DNA of 64,000 nt from Hansfordia pulvinata (GCA_006538405.1 BJKQ01000008.1:620001-684000), one strand, 5' to 3'; positions 46,623 to 59,117 are shown, counted from the stretch's first letter. Translations and numbers: made by a program. Notes: a model not told the origin generated them from the letters alone.

Positions 46623-49600
46623 TGTGACGTGGGGAGCATTATTTGCCTGCCTGTCTGCGTGCCAGCGCGATCCAATGCTGCTATTAATTCTGTTTACGAC
46701 CGACACTTTGTTACGTCGATTTGTGTTTTTTTTTTTTTTTTTTTTTTTGATTGTTCAGCAAAGGTTTGAGCTACGGCTCTACATCGTGTTTAAGCTGGCG
46801 TTTAAGGGGATCATTGGCGTTCATGGAGACCTTATGCCATTTTTGTTGGATGACGAATGCACGTTCCGACCATCATCTATACCCACCATCTGCGGCGGCA
46901 ATTTGTGTGGCCAGATAGTAAAAACTACCTTTTTTCCCCTCTTGGAAAACAAAAAGCGCGCAGACTTGCCATTGTGATCTCGCTTGTTTACAGTGTGACT
47001 GGTCTTTGTCTCCTTGTGCCATGTAAGTGATGGCTGGGACTCGGACTTTTTTTTCTCCCAGGTGGCGTTTCGCGCCGTGATTAGTATAACGCCCCTTCCG
47101 TGTGACTTGGCACCTCCTTTCAGACGCGCGACTTGGCGGTCAGACAGGGGAGGGGTCCAAGTCTGGGACCCGACCCGGCCGGGGAAAGGGAACGGGTCAG
47201 CAAGCAGTGAAGGCCCCTGTAGCAGCAACAAAACAACAGCAAGGGGTCTTGGACCAAAGTTCCCGCCCCAAGGTTGGCCTTCCAGGGTGGCTCATCAGCT
47301 AGGTACCGCAGGTAGGTACGCGTAGTCAACAAGATCCCTCCACCCATTCATTGATTGAGTCTGGCAAATTGGATGCAAGGTTCATATCGTAGGTTAGGTA
47401 GGTAATGAGAGAACATGGACGCGATCCCATCCATCTGTCTCGTCTCGCACCCTCAGTACCTCAGGTATGATGGAAACCTGGAAGGCAGGCACTTGGGTAC
47501 ATACCTTAAGGTACCTACTAGGTTAGGTAAGTACGGTACCTTTACCATACCCTGCGCGTATTAGGTCATGTGTCGGGTATGCGGAGCGGGGTGGATCGCG
47601 GGCGTGTTGCAAACATCCTTCGAAATGAGAATAAATCCACCCCCCGCCGCCCGCCCGATTCCTCTCCTCATTAGGTAGGCTGGGTCGGCAAGGTTATCAG
47701 GCGCGGCCTGGCGCGAGGCCCCGTGTATAAGGCACTCGCGCAAGGGGGGTTAATGGGGCGAGGGGACAAAGAAGAATTCTGCTTCGCTCGGCGCAGTGCT
47801 ACCAAAAGGCAGAAGGCGAACGAAAATCAATAGAAGAAGGTAAAGAAAAAGGAGAAATAAGACGAGGGAAAAAAAAAAAAAAGGCCCCGCAAGACGATGA
47901 ATGCAGTGTCTCTGGCGAGCAACAGAAGTAACAGAACGGTCGAAATCGCCAGCAAGCCCTGGGACTCGGGAGCTGACTCGGCAGTCCGGGTCTCGCTATA
48001 GTCCGGCCTCCACCCACACCGGGAGAACAGGTACCCTGGGCCTAGACCCGAGAGAGCCAGCGACGCCGGTCAAGCGCGTACGTGTGTCGTCGTGGTCGTC
48101 GTCGTCCACACACCACGCCGCGAGTTGGTTTGCCGAGCTCCGGAGGTGAGGTGCTTCGTCTAGATCGAGAGTGTCCCGGGGTGCGTGTGCCGAGTTCCGC
48201 GGACGCCTGTGTCTGGCCGTGTTGTTGGTGTCCTTGGCCGTTCCAACTTTCAACCTCCATTCCCCCCTCCTCCGTGGCGATAGTCGGTGTCGGGTCGTCA
48301 GGATTCGCGTCAGGCCCAGCAGGTACTCATAGGCGGGCACACCTGGCCCGAGCGCGGATGACAAGGGGGATAGATGGCTGGGTCGGTCGTCGGCTGGGCA
48401 GGTGTATAGCCCGTTGGCAGCGGGTGGGTAGCCGAATAGGTGCGTTCCAGTGCGTTCAACACTCCGAGGTAGGTATGCCGTAGGTGGTAGGTCGACCGTC
48501 GTGGTGTCGTGGTCGAACCATCACAGCCGGAGGGCAGAGACTGGGCTCCCGCCAGGGCCGAGGCGAGAACCCGGTCTCTGCTCCCGGCTTTTCCTCCTGT
48601 TGCACGAGATGACGAGAGTTGCGGCCATGGAGAAGACGCCGGGCACGGGGCCTCTTTAAGTAGGCGGGTAACTCCACGATGTTTGTCGGCGGGTGATGAT
48701 GATGCAGCGCCTCGCGTATTACTCCGGGGAACAGGAATGAACTTGTGAAGCCCGAGAGCCATGATTGAGCCCGAGTCTTCTTTTCCTCATTACCTAAACT
48801 TGCGTATCTGCTCCCCGAAAGGTGCCCGTGGCTACTAGCTCGACTAGCAAGCAGCAGCAGCTCGCCGACGAGCCAGTCGCACGACTACTCGTAAAAGCCC
48901 GTTGCGCTCGGCGACCATTCTCCTCCTGCCATTCGCCGAAGCCGGGCCTGAATCTCCTTATTCTTTCCCCCAAGAGGAAATGCCGGGCGCGCGCGACGTG
49001 ATTTCATGGCCTGACCTGCCTGCCGATGTTTTTTTTTCCCCTCCCCCTTCCCAGGTCGCCGGCCGGCGTGCGTTGGTTCTGGAGCCCGAGGACGCTTTCT
49101 CCCCCCCCTTGCCGCAACGACAGCTCCCCGAGCGGCTGTGCCGGCACATCATCGCGGGGCGGGCCACTGCAGGTGGGGGGAGGACTCGGGAGAGATCGTG
49201 CTTACGGTACTTTGACGTTGACGATATCCAACTCGAATATTATGGCAGGCACTGCCAGATGGAAAATGAGGGTTATAGACAGCGAGATTGATGTCGTTGA
49301 CAAGCCCCCCACAATAATAATACTGCCGATATTCCACACACACACACCTCTCATCTACAATCCCCGGGCACAAATACAAAGAATGCCCACACCGCGGGCG
49401 GACGGACTTGGACCTCTTTCACCCAAGAAGAAGAAGAAGCAGAACAACAACAACAACCCGCGCCGGTGACCCCGCCCGAGCGTCGCCGACTTTGCGCATC
49501 AGTGCGCATACGGAACTCGGATCTGCGCCCTCGCAAAGCGCACGCGAAGGCGAAAAGCGGCCTCGGCACTGTGCGAAAGGGAATGCCGAAGCTACCACAG

Positions 49601-49835
49601 TCTGCGTATAGGGTCGGCGACCAGGGGCTGTTGGTGGCAGTATAAGGCACGTATGATGAGGGCAGCTATTATAAATCAAAAGCTGGGGTTCGGGTCGGCG
49701 TGTTGCTTGCGAGGCTTTCCTCGGGGGGTGGCGTGGCTCTCCGTTCGGCGACTTGCCTTATTTTTTCTTTTTCTTTCTATAATCTCCCCTTCCTACTGTT
49801 TCGACTCTCCGTCCCGGTCGTTCCGTCAAGGTTGG

Positions 49836-49963
49836 TTTCAAGGTTTCGGCGGAAGCACCTCCTGAATGCCTTACGTTGTAGAGAACGGCGACCAGCGGGC
49901 TTTCCAAGGCTCCGGCGAAAGCACCACCCGAATATGTTGTAGAGAACGGCGACTAGTGGGGCC
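49836..49963 (+). repeat. Two-copy tandem repeat, unit about 64 bp
   Basis: Copy 1 (49836-49900) and copy 2 (49901-49963) both begin TTTC(C)AAGG, continue CGGCG-AAGCACC and share TTGTAGAGAACGGCGAC. They differ by substitutions and short indels. A T run follows at 49964-49982. Confidence 0.75.
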
Positions 49964-51229
49964 TTTTTTTTTTTTTTTTTTTGCTCGGCGCCGGCCGGAG
50001 TCGGTGACTTATTAGTAAGGTGCATAGTTATCTCCTATTTGCCTGCGCTGTTTCGGGCCGCAGAGGCGACCACGGCCCTGAGTCCTGACTACCTATACCT
50101 GGTCTGCGTTGCGAACGGGCGATCGATCCTTGCGAAGGGGGGGGCGCTGGTTCGCAAGCCGCTCTATTTCTTTTGCTTCCGCTTTACGCGATCCTGGCCG
50201 CCCGTCTGGCTACGAGACTCGCACTCGCCTCCTTTCTGAGAGCAGCACCAGCTAAATAAGATGAGGGGGTTGCGCGCGCAGAACGCATGCATGTATGCGC
50301 GCACGCACGCAGTAGTAGAAAGGTCTCTGCGCCATTCGGTATGGCATCTGGCGATGGGCCGCTTGCCCTTCGGGGCTTAACATGTTCCCACACGGAGGCT
50401 TGAAACCCCAAGGCAGCAGCAGCAGCGGCAGCCATCGTTGCCTAGGCGCTACGGTCAACGGCGGCGGCGGCGGCGACGGCGGCAGCAGCAGTAACTTATG
50501 CCTAGTCGGGCGCGGTCAGCGAGTACGAAAAATAGATGGATGGACTAACGACCCAACAGATCGGCTCCCCGACACGCCCACACACTCTTTTGGAGGCAAG
50601 ACGGAGGAGTGGCGGGACGCCGCGCGGGCGGGCGGAATATACCACCCCCATTGCCCATAATAATAAGTCACCCATTGCGAATTTGCTGCCTGGAGATGGA
50701 TGGCCTGGTTAGCCCGCCCCTTCCGTCTCAATCTATTTGCTCGGCGCCTGAGGCTGATTGGCTTTTCGCAAAGTGTCTTTGATTCAGGCAAGGCGTGCCG
50801 CCCGCCGCCCTCCTTCTTTTGCTTATCCTTCGTTAGACATGGACGCGATTGCAGGTCTCGACTCTCTGGAACCCGGGTAAAACGCCAGAGCCAGAAGGAG
50901 GGGGGCAATGCCCGGAGCGGGACACTGAGCAGATTATTATATCATGGACGTTGGTGCAGCAGGCGGTGCGACGGCGCGGGCCTAGCTCTCTCGTCCTCGG
51001 CATGTGCCTTAGGTAAGCCATGTGGCAAGACCGATACAATGTTCTGGTGAGATGCCTTGAAGTCCAGGCAGCTTCAAGGCATTCGTACGAGTGACATGTA
51101 TTATGTGCGAGTTCAATCTCATGTCATCTCTCGGGGGCCCATCCTCCCCACTGCCACCCTGGCTTGGGCGGACGGACGGCCTGAGGTTCGTGGCCGCACT
51201 GCGGACGTGGCTGGGAAGCTTAAGGGCAA

Positions 51230-51231
<2 letters not shown>

Positions 51232-51268
<37 letters not shown>
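51232..51268. repeat. CA microsatellite
   Basis: This is a perfect run of about 18 CA units, followed by a GA-rich stretch to 51315. Confidence 0.95.
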
Positions 51269-51270
<2 letters not shown>

Positions 51271-52719
51271 AACACCATAGACAGAGAAGCAGAGAGAGAG
51301 AAAGAGAGAGAGAGATGCAGACACGACCGGTGGATATTCGGCAGAGGCACCACCGGACGGATCAGGAACTGAAGAACGCGAGAACCTGCAGGTAGGATTG
51401 CCTCGCCCGCCTGCATACTCGTACGTGCGGCGGAACTCCTGGAGACCGACTGATGAGGGGGGAGGGCAGTCAAATGCGACGGATGGCTTTGCCGGGTTAG
51501 AGGCGGCGCGACTATGACGCCGTTGGGATAGTATACGGGCAATGCAGGTAGCGCGGGAGGTGGCGGTCACGGGCCTGGGATTGCGGGGGGCTGCAGTTCG
51601 GTCGCGGCGACGAGGTGTCTGTCTCCCCTCCCCTCTCCTCCATCACCCGTGTATGATGTTGACTTCATCACGTGCGGCCTATCGACTTGCGTGGCAGTTC
51701 GCGGTATGGATACATGTCCATTTGGAGGGCCGGGAGAGGGGCATTACCAGGCCCTGGATGCGTCTACGAGTATACAACAAGGCGACGGCGCTGGTGATGG
51801 GAGTAGACAAAGCGGCAGGAGTACGAGTATACTCCGCGCAGATCGAGTGATAAGCGAGCAAGCTCGTCCTGTGCCGGGCGGGTCTGGTAGAGGCACGCGG
51901 TACAGGCCCGGTGTACCTTCCCAAACCGACGGTAGCGCGCGGGAGTAGCCCAGCTTACCTCATGGAGCCTCACCCGTTTGTTAGTGGGCTCCAGCCGGCA
52001 TCAACGGCTCGCAGACATGAATTCACTGGATGTATCTTGTCAAAGCTGTATGTACCCAAGTATCTTCACGAGCTGACGATGTATCTCGAGGCAAGTCTGG
52101 ATGTATCTATGAGCCCCGCTTATAAGGCGTCTAGCGGAGCGGACGAGGTCCACATTGACCTTCTGTGCCGGCGCTAGCTCAGCAGCCAGGGACTTGGAGA
52201 AGTACTCGTGCTTCGGGTCCTGGTTGGGAGCAATATGAAACCTTACCCGCATTGGTTGCGTTCTCTAGATGGAAGGCTCTTGTCCAAAACCCGTGGCTAA
52301 TGTCTCGGCGGGGAGGCAGGTAGTGGATGCTTTCCGTCGTTGTGGTCGCTCGTCCTCAAATGGAGCTCGATATATCAGACGCCCCAGCATCCGTGCACGC
52401 AGGAGATGATGTATTGTTCCCTCGTCAAAGCCATACATGTACGAATATATCAGGTCGTCAACGACAGGGGCATCTCGAGGGCTATCCGCGGTACTGACAG
52501 CGGGCCCATCCTTCGCCGAGTACGTAAGGTACTCGTACCTATCGTACAGCACGTGTCTGGCAAGGCGGCACTTGCATGGGGCACGAGTACGCGTCGACTC
52601 GACCTCGGACAACGCGTACTCCAAGTCCGAAGAGATCCGTCCGGAGAGATCATCAATCTGCCCCGCCCAGTGGAAGCTTTAGGTAAGATACATGTAGGTA
52701 GGTGCGGATTCCAACGAAT

Positions 52720-52775
52720 GCAAGAGTACTCGTACTCGTACCTGTACTCGTACTCGTGCCCCGGCACTCGTAGAT
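52720..52775. repeat. TACTCG/ACTCGT short tandem array
   Basis: Several ACTCGT units follow each other around 52725-52770, forming a local array of the same word that is dispersed as palindromes elsewhere in the deserts. Confidence 0.75.
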
Positions 52776-52859
52776 GCGTCTCCGTTTCAAAACGACGCTG
52801 CTCCCACAAAGGAAGGCTAGGTAGGTAAGGTAGGTAGGTACGTATCTCGCCAGCCTTTC

Positions 52860-54340
52860 CCTTGTACCCTTGTCCCCTCGCACCCTCGCTCGGGCACCAC
52901 CAAACCAAAACCCGAGCCTGGTCGCCCGCCAAATCCACGCTAACCTCGCGCAACCCCCGTCCCCAAGGCCTACGGAATCTGCCGTCTGCTCCCTCCCTTC
53001 TGCCCGCGCCAGAGATGACAAATGCCCTTACTCCGTACAGAGTCTCTCACTCGCCCCCGTTCTCGATCGATTGCTTACTCACGCCGACTGCCCACCCCTC
53101 GACTGCGACTCGACCCTCCGCCCGCCCGTGTCTCTCTCGGTCCCGAGGCGGCTGTCTTGCCGACCAACTGCCGCGAGGCAGCAGGATCGTGGGCGGCGTT
53201 CCGCCTCACCCTGTCCGTCCTGACGAGCCCCGAGCCTGCACATCCACGGTCCACCCACCCTATTCTCGCGCACCCTCGTGCCTCTCCCCCGGACCTACGA
53301 GTACTACGACGCAGCTACGAGTCTCGTATGCGCCCGCCCGCGGGTTTCTGTGGGTAGCACCCAGCCTTGCCCCGTCTCAGCTCATCGTCAGCCGGGCCGA
53401 GCCCATTCGTCGGCTGCCCAGCCACAACGCCTCCCGGAAGCAAACGTGGCTTTCGCTTTGCGCCGGCGCCTCGTTTTCCACTGTCTCTCAGCTGTCCGGT
53501 ACTGCCATCAGAGCCCTCCATGTTTCGCCCGAAATAGATCGTCGTGCCGCGGTTCCTGGAGGCTCGGGTTGCCCATCTCTCCTGTCTCGATCCCCCCTCC
53601 CCCAGCGCTGGTCATGCTGCTGTTGATTGCCATGCTGCCAATACTTTCACCGGTGTTCTCGTACGTGTTTGTGTCGACTTCCTGTATAACGCCATCCCTG
53701 TATCGTGCGGTCGTCAGGGCTCTCGACTCAATCCACGCCCGTGCACCCAAACCCCAGCGGCTCCAAGACCATCCCACCCAAGCGCGATCTGAGTATTCCC
53801 TTCATCAAGCGTCAGCGTCATACGAGTACGCTGTCTCAGCTGTCTCAGCCCAACGCAACCATTGCGAGGTCTTCTCGTACCCCCTGTGGTCAAGTCCAAA
53901 TCAAACCTGTGCGTCTGGGCTTCATGACTGGCCGAGACTCACAACAAGGCATGCAAATCGAACCCGTCCCCGCTTCACTTGGACGATACCCCAAAACCAT
54001 CATGCCCTGTCAGACCCGGACCTCGCCTCGCGCGCCCGTGCCACCCATGTCCTTATGAGTGTGAATCAAGCCGAATTCCCTTTCAACACCACTAACACCA
54101 AGCCAGGGCCCAGTGGGCCCTTGACCTCAAGTCCGTGCCACATCCCATCTTCGGCTCGATCCACGACTGTCGCAATGACAAACGCGCAAGCCTCTGGTTG
54201 TGCAGGTTCATTGGTCAGTTTACTATCATGCGATCATTCTGGAATAGACCCTCCCCACAATCCGGTTGACGTCAATCTCGCAGTGGCGCGGTGGTCACCT
54301 CGGACTCGAGATGCGGTACCCAAGGGTCTATAACAAGCCA
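52860..54340 (+). other. Pyrimidine-rich leader-like segment without a clear CDS
   Basis: The plus strand becomes C/T-rich like the leader before PTC1. Splice-like signals occur (GTACGT at 53660, TCAG near 53717, GTGCGT at 53909, CACTAAC near 54088). Between them lies a frame including SGSKTIPPKRDLSIPFIKRQ. Downstream there is no continuing conserved frame. It may be a non-coding transcript, a truncated 5' gene end or chance. A longer open frame (53278-54333) runs through the same bases without motifs. Confidence 0.25.
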
Positions 54341-57153
54341 CCCGCCTTGCTTAAAATAGCATTCACGTCACCACGGAAGAAGAAGGAAAAAAAAAGCGGC
54401 GGGAAGGCGAAACAAACAACACCCACCAACCGGCTCTCCGACTGTCCACCTAAGCACTTTGACGTGCCGCAATCCAGCCGCATCCCGAGATGCTCCCGCT
54501 CCTGCTTCGATCCCATCTTCTTGCCACTATGGTCTTGGTGCAGCACGGCTCCAGGACGGGGGCACCGTTTGCACTGGGACAAGGGTCACTGGCGATGGCG
54601 GAAAAAAGGGACGGGATACGTACACACCCGCGCTGGCCCTATGCATTGACCATCCTCTGACCCTCTAGTTCCCTGCCCTTCAGACCAGGGAAGCTCTGAT
54701 GAAAGCCCGAGCGGTCTTCGGCCCCTGTCCCTGCAGGGCAGGTCAGGTAAGGTGCTGATGGGACCCCAGACCCGCAGCTGCAGCCAGTGCGGTGCGTTTT
54801 ACTCCGTATAGTCAGTCGGCCACACCCCGTCCACCAGATCTCAGCCCAGATTTTGACACTTTGCAAGAGCGGAGGGGCATTTTCGAAGAAGTGTTCGTCA
54901 CGGACTTGCCAGATGCTCCAGTCTACAGGGAGAAAATTCTTTTGCACGTGCTTGCAGGCCGGCGCCTCTGCGCGCCCCCATTGCCTTCGCACCCTCGCTC
55001 GCCCCGACTTAGCAGAGCCCCACATTCCGGGAGGCACGACAGCCATTAAATAAGAAGCTTATACTCCGCAGCGTCGGCGACCGGGGCGGGGCCGGCTTTT
55101 GCAGGGGAGGGCGGCGTTTCGAAGGATCCAGTCCCCGCCCCCATATACGAACGAGTAGACACACGCACAGGGACAGAAAGGCTGGACAGGGGGAGGGGGT
55201 AGGAGGACCGCGCATTTGCCAAGTGTTCACGCCCCCCATGTCCCGTTTCCAACACCCATGTTCAGCCCAGCCCTTCCATACCCTGTTCCCCAAACTCTCC
55301 TGATCCATCTCTAGTCGTGGCCCCGCCGTGGGCGACACGACCACGTCGGCTTTTGTGCGACCTGGGACAAATCAAGAGCTCCGTCCCTCCAAATCGAAAG
55401 CAATTCCCTGTCCCTTCCGCCCCGGTACAATCCCCCGGGACATCCCCCCCCGGACTGCCATATCATTGTTATTGCAAGTCTGCTGATCGGGACCGAGACT
55501 GGTGGCCACTATATCTCGCTCTCTCTCCTGGGGGGGAGGTAGAACGGTGGGATCCGGGCCGAGTTGGGGCGGGAGGCTCGGTTTTCCAAGCCAAGGCCAA
55601 AGATAACAACAACAGCCAAACTCCTTCGACGCCGCCCGGCCATTGTGGCTTGATCGGGCCTGAGGTTGAGCTTGCCCCCTGTCCCCTCTAGAAAGTAGTA
55701 GTCGGCGGTACCCACGAGGGGGGATGGGCAGGGCGAGACCCGGGCCGAGTCGTTGGGCTGCAGTCTCCGGGCGCCCCGTCGTCCCGGGCAAGGAGCGCAG
55801 TCTTTCAGCAGCGGTCCCTTAGGCCCTAGGAGACGGCGTTTCTTTCCACGATCGGGCGGACCTGGCTGGTGGAAGCTAACGGGCCTTTGCAGCTGAAGCT
55901 CCACGGTGCCGTCCGTCACTCTGTATTTCCCAGTGCGCCCAGGTCGTTGAGCGCGCCACCCCACGTGCTGAGCTGAAAGGGCGGCTGAGCGACACGGGGT
56001 CAACCGTCAAGCTGATTCGGCCTGTTCCGATCAACGCGGCCCGAATTGCCGAGCCGCGCCCTCCGCCCCGTCTCCTGTGAAGAGTTGCTCGCAAGTGGGA
56101 TCGTACATCTATCTGGCCGAGGGCTCAGCTCTCGAGAAGCCAACGCCTGCCACTGTTTGAGTCGACAACGGTCGACAACGTTGACCATTTTATGGCGGTT
56201 GCCCGGCGCTGAACGTAAGATTGGATCGCAAGCGCCGTAGCACCCGTGACGGGTTTCGCTTTGCAAAGCAGGTGCCCGGCGCGGTGTTCTTGTGCTCCCC
56301 GAGTCGACCAAGCTGGAGCAGGGAGAGAGGGGTGGGACGCACAAGTCGGCAAGTGTGGGTATACTGTCATTCATCCGGCTGGCGATGCTCGCGGAAACGT
56401 AGCTTACCGTCGAGAAATGGATTTCGGGTTTTCGTTCGCGCCGCGTCACAGCGCGATTCGCCGTGAGAGGGCTTGCGATGCCAGATCGCACGTGGAGAGA
56501 TGGGTGGGCAATGGACAGTGGGCGCTGATCTACATGGAAGTCTGCTCTAGCTCTCCAAGTAAACGATACATGTTGTTAGACGTGCTGGAAGGGCACAAGC
56601 CATAAAATATCATCTGATGTTGACTGTACCACGCGGATCTTGCTTGCCGACGAACCGATATGTCAAGCAGCGCGACAGACTCGCAGCCCCCATCCCTTCT
56701 CTACGCGTGCCCTACCTACCATGAAGTCCCAATAGCCTACAAGAAACCTGAACAGCTCTGGGCGGCGTGCCAGCGGCCCCTTGTTAGTCAGAGTCTGCTC
56801 CGCATTGCTCTAGGTGTGCCACAACCACGAGCGGCGATGCATGTCGACAGCTGGGGTGCACTCACGGTAGGCTGCCCTCAACGAACGGCCCTCCGCATCT
56901 TTGATGGCAAGATGACCGAGTGGTAGGGACCCCAAAGGCATGGACTGTAGAGCCGAGGTCCATACAAGGCGCGGTTTTTCGTGTGAGCTACTTGCTTCTA
57001 TTGCTGCGAATGGTGATTCTCTCCTTCTCTAGTTCCTATCCTGAAATATTTTCGACCCAACCCCGTCCGTATGGTCCGACTCGGACATCTCGCGCGCTGT
57101 GAAAGCCTTCCCCCAACCCCCCCTCCCCCTCGGGGAGCTGACTCGACTCGCAC
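54341..57153. other. Second gene desert, last part: no supported gene
   Basis: No conserved motifs were found in either strand. The end of the segment is the 3' flank of the PAPS reductase gene. Confidence 0.5.
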
Positions 57154-57260
57154 TCACGCCGTCAGTAGCGCCCACGGTTGGAACCCGACCTGCCGCCCAG
57201 GGGCAGCAGCCGCCTGCTGCTCAGTCGAAGCCCACGGCGACGAGGAGGCGGGCTGGCGCA

Positions 57261-57294
<34 letters not shown>

Positions 57295-59006
57295 CGCGTC
57301 GGCACGGGGAGGGGCGGCCCGGACCTTGTCGCCGTCCGAAGACCACGACACACCACCGTCTGCCCTCTCCCTCTCCCTCTCTTCGGTTTTCTTCTTCTCC
57401 TCCTCCTCCTCCTCCCTCTCCCGCCGCGTCATCTCGGCCAGGTACCTGGCGTATCTGCTCTGGCGGCCGCCGCCGCCGGCAGCCAGGTGGATGCCGCACT
57501 CGGTCTTGCCCGGCACCCCGCGCCACCGCCCCGCGCGCTCTCCTTCCTCCTCCTCCTGCTCTGATTCTTCTTCTTCTTCTCCTCCTGCTCGCACTCGCAC
57601 CCGGGCCCCATCCGCCGCCGGGGCGACGGGCGTGGTCGAGTGCCAGTCGCCGACGCTGCGGTACCCGCGGTCCAGCAGGGCGTTGCGCGGGACGCCCTCG
57701 CGGTCGGCGTAGGCGAGAACCTGGGCGAAGGACCAGCGGGCGAGCGGGTTGATCTTGATGGTGGTGGTGGTGGTGGTCTTGATGACTACTCTCCTTCTTC
57801 TGACCTTTCTCTCGTTGGTTGCGCTGTGCTGTTGTTGTTGCTCATGCTCTCCTCCGTCTTCTACTTCTACTTCTACTTCCTCCTCCTCCTCCTCCTCCTC
57901 CTCCTCCTCCTCCTCCTCCTCCTCTTCTTCTTCTTCTTCTTCTTCTTCCTCAACGACCTCGAGAACAGGCAACCCGCCCCTCTCGCCGCCCTGGGACCTC
58001 CTCCGGCCCGTGACGACGGTGACGACGGCGCCCCTGGCGGCGCCCCGGAAGGCGGCCAGGGCGCGCCTCATGGGCTCCACCTTGGCCAGCCAGTCGTAGC
58101 GGTCCGGGTCGGCGGCCCAGAGCCGGGAGCCGTACCGGCGGGCGAACCCTGCCGCTCCGGCTCCCGCCGCCCCCGAGGCCTCCTCGCCGCCCTCGCCATA
58201 GCCTTCGTCACAGGACCGGGGGCGGAAGACGTGCACGCGGGCCCGCGGGTACCGCTCGCGCGCGCGGGAGACCAGGTCCAGGGTCTCGGGGAAGTGGTGC
58301 AGCGTGTCGATGAAGATGAGGTCCATCTTCGTTGTTGTTGTTGTTGTTGTTGTTTTTGTTCTTGTTCTTGTTGTCGTTTCGGTTTCTTCGTTGCTCTTGT
58401 CGTAGTAGTAGTCCTCGTCCTCGTCCTCGGCAGCGGCGAGCTTGGACATCATGTCGAGGATGACGAGCCCCGACAGCCCAAACGCCGTCGACTGCACCAT
58501 CCCCCCGGGAACAGCACGCGGCAGAAGCGCAGGATGTCCTGCGGCTCCATGGCCTCGAAGCGCGCGTTGAGGTGCGCGGCGTGCGCGGGCGTCAGGTGGA
58601 TGAGATGGAAGGAGGGGGAGGTGGGGGAGGAGGTGGTGGTGGAAGTTGCTGGGCCCGTCGTCGGAGCGGGAGAGAACGCCGCCCGGGTCGACGGCGGCGG
58701 GGGCGAGGGAGATGCCGCCGACGACGACGACGACGAGCAGCACGACCCGGGCGGCTCCGGGTCCTCGTCGATCCGCATCATCGAGGGCGGGCCCAGTGGC
58801 GGCGCGTCGTCGCCGTCGTCGTCCAGCGGCAGCAGCGGCGGCGGCGGCGGGAGCACCGAGTCCAGCACCGCGTACTCGTCGCTACCCTGGATGGCCACCT
58901 TGGCGCGCCCTGCGACGACGGCGGCGTCGAAGCCGGGCTTGGAGGGGGAGAGCAGCAGCCCCTGCACGGGCGGCGTGCCGGTGTGTACGCCCGGCTGGTA
59001 AGTCAT
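57154..59006 (-). CDS. MET16: Phosphoadenylyl-sulfate (PAPS) reductase with large low-complexity insertions
   Basis: It reduces PAPS to sulfite with thioredoxin in sulfate assimilation. The start is MTYQPGVHTG at 59006; 617 aa after restoring one base, against about 300 in most fungi. Conserved blocks appear in order: LTPAHAAHLNARFEAMEPQD, QSTAFGLSGLVILDMMSKL, DLIFIDTLHHFPETLDLV, RYGSRLWAADPDRYDWLAKV, VTGRRRSQGGERGGLPVLE, INPLARWSFAQVLAYAD, LLDRGYRSVGDWHSTTP and RAGRWRGVPGKTECGIH, which carries the catalytic Cys. Between them sit simple tracts: polyThr, about 27 consecutive Glu encoded by GAG/GAA repeats (about 57878-57951), Val-Glu repeats, Glu-rich loops, and a C-terminal Ser10 run. Blocks and active site are intact, so the protein may work with the tracts as loops. 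One G is missing in the run at 58501-58506, between LFPG and MVQSTAFG. The neighbour upstream is the sulfite exporter. Confidence 0.93.
57878..57951 (-). repeat. In-frame GAG/GAA microsatellite encoding polyglutamate
   Basis: On the plus strand this is a TCC run followed by a TTC run; within the PAPS reductase frame it encodes about 27 Glu. Shorter runs of the same type lie at 57255-57290 (Ser tract) and 57535-57590. Confidence 0.95.
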
Positions 59007-59098
59007 GGTTTCCTCTCGCCGGGTTTCGTTAGTGGGCGTCTTCGTGGCGGAGAGTTGAGAGGACGTGGGAAAAGGGGGGAGGGGCAATATGGAAAAAA

Positions 59099-59117
59099 TT
59101 TGGTGACCGTCACCAAA
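59099..59117. promoter_or_regulatory. Perfect dyad TTTGGTGAC-C-GTCACCAAA
   Basis: Two perfect nine-base arms flank one central base, 93 bp before the PAPS reductase ATG on its strand. TGAC/GTCA half-sites of this kind suit a dimeric bZIP-type factor. It is not the ATGRYRYCAT word of the CYS3/MetR sulfur regulators, so the factor is unknown. Confidence 0.5.

Larger units (their letters stand above)
46623..52859. other. Second gene desert, first part: no supported gene
   Basis: There is a T run just after the transcription-factor gene (46726-46748). GGTACC/TAGGTA words cluster at 47300-47545. A tandem duplication lies at 49836-49963 and a CA microsatellite at 51232-51268. A TACTCG-rich patch lies at 52720-52775. 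Open frames of 60-170 codons lack recognisable motifs and have equally long rivals on the other strand. Confidence 0.5.

Noticed and set aside
46726..46748. Long T run after the transcription factor as a retroelement poly-A tail
   Set aside because: No element body or target duplication is visible next to it. A simple homopolymer in a 3' flank is sufficient.
53278..54333. 351-codon open frame on the plus strand
   Set aside because: It has no domain-like motifs, and another frame over the same bases looks more natural. The GC-rich pyrimidine composition makes long chance frames common.
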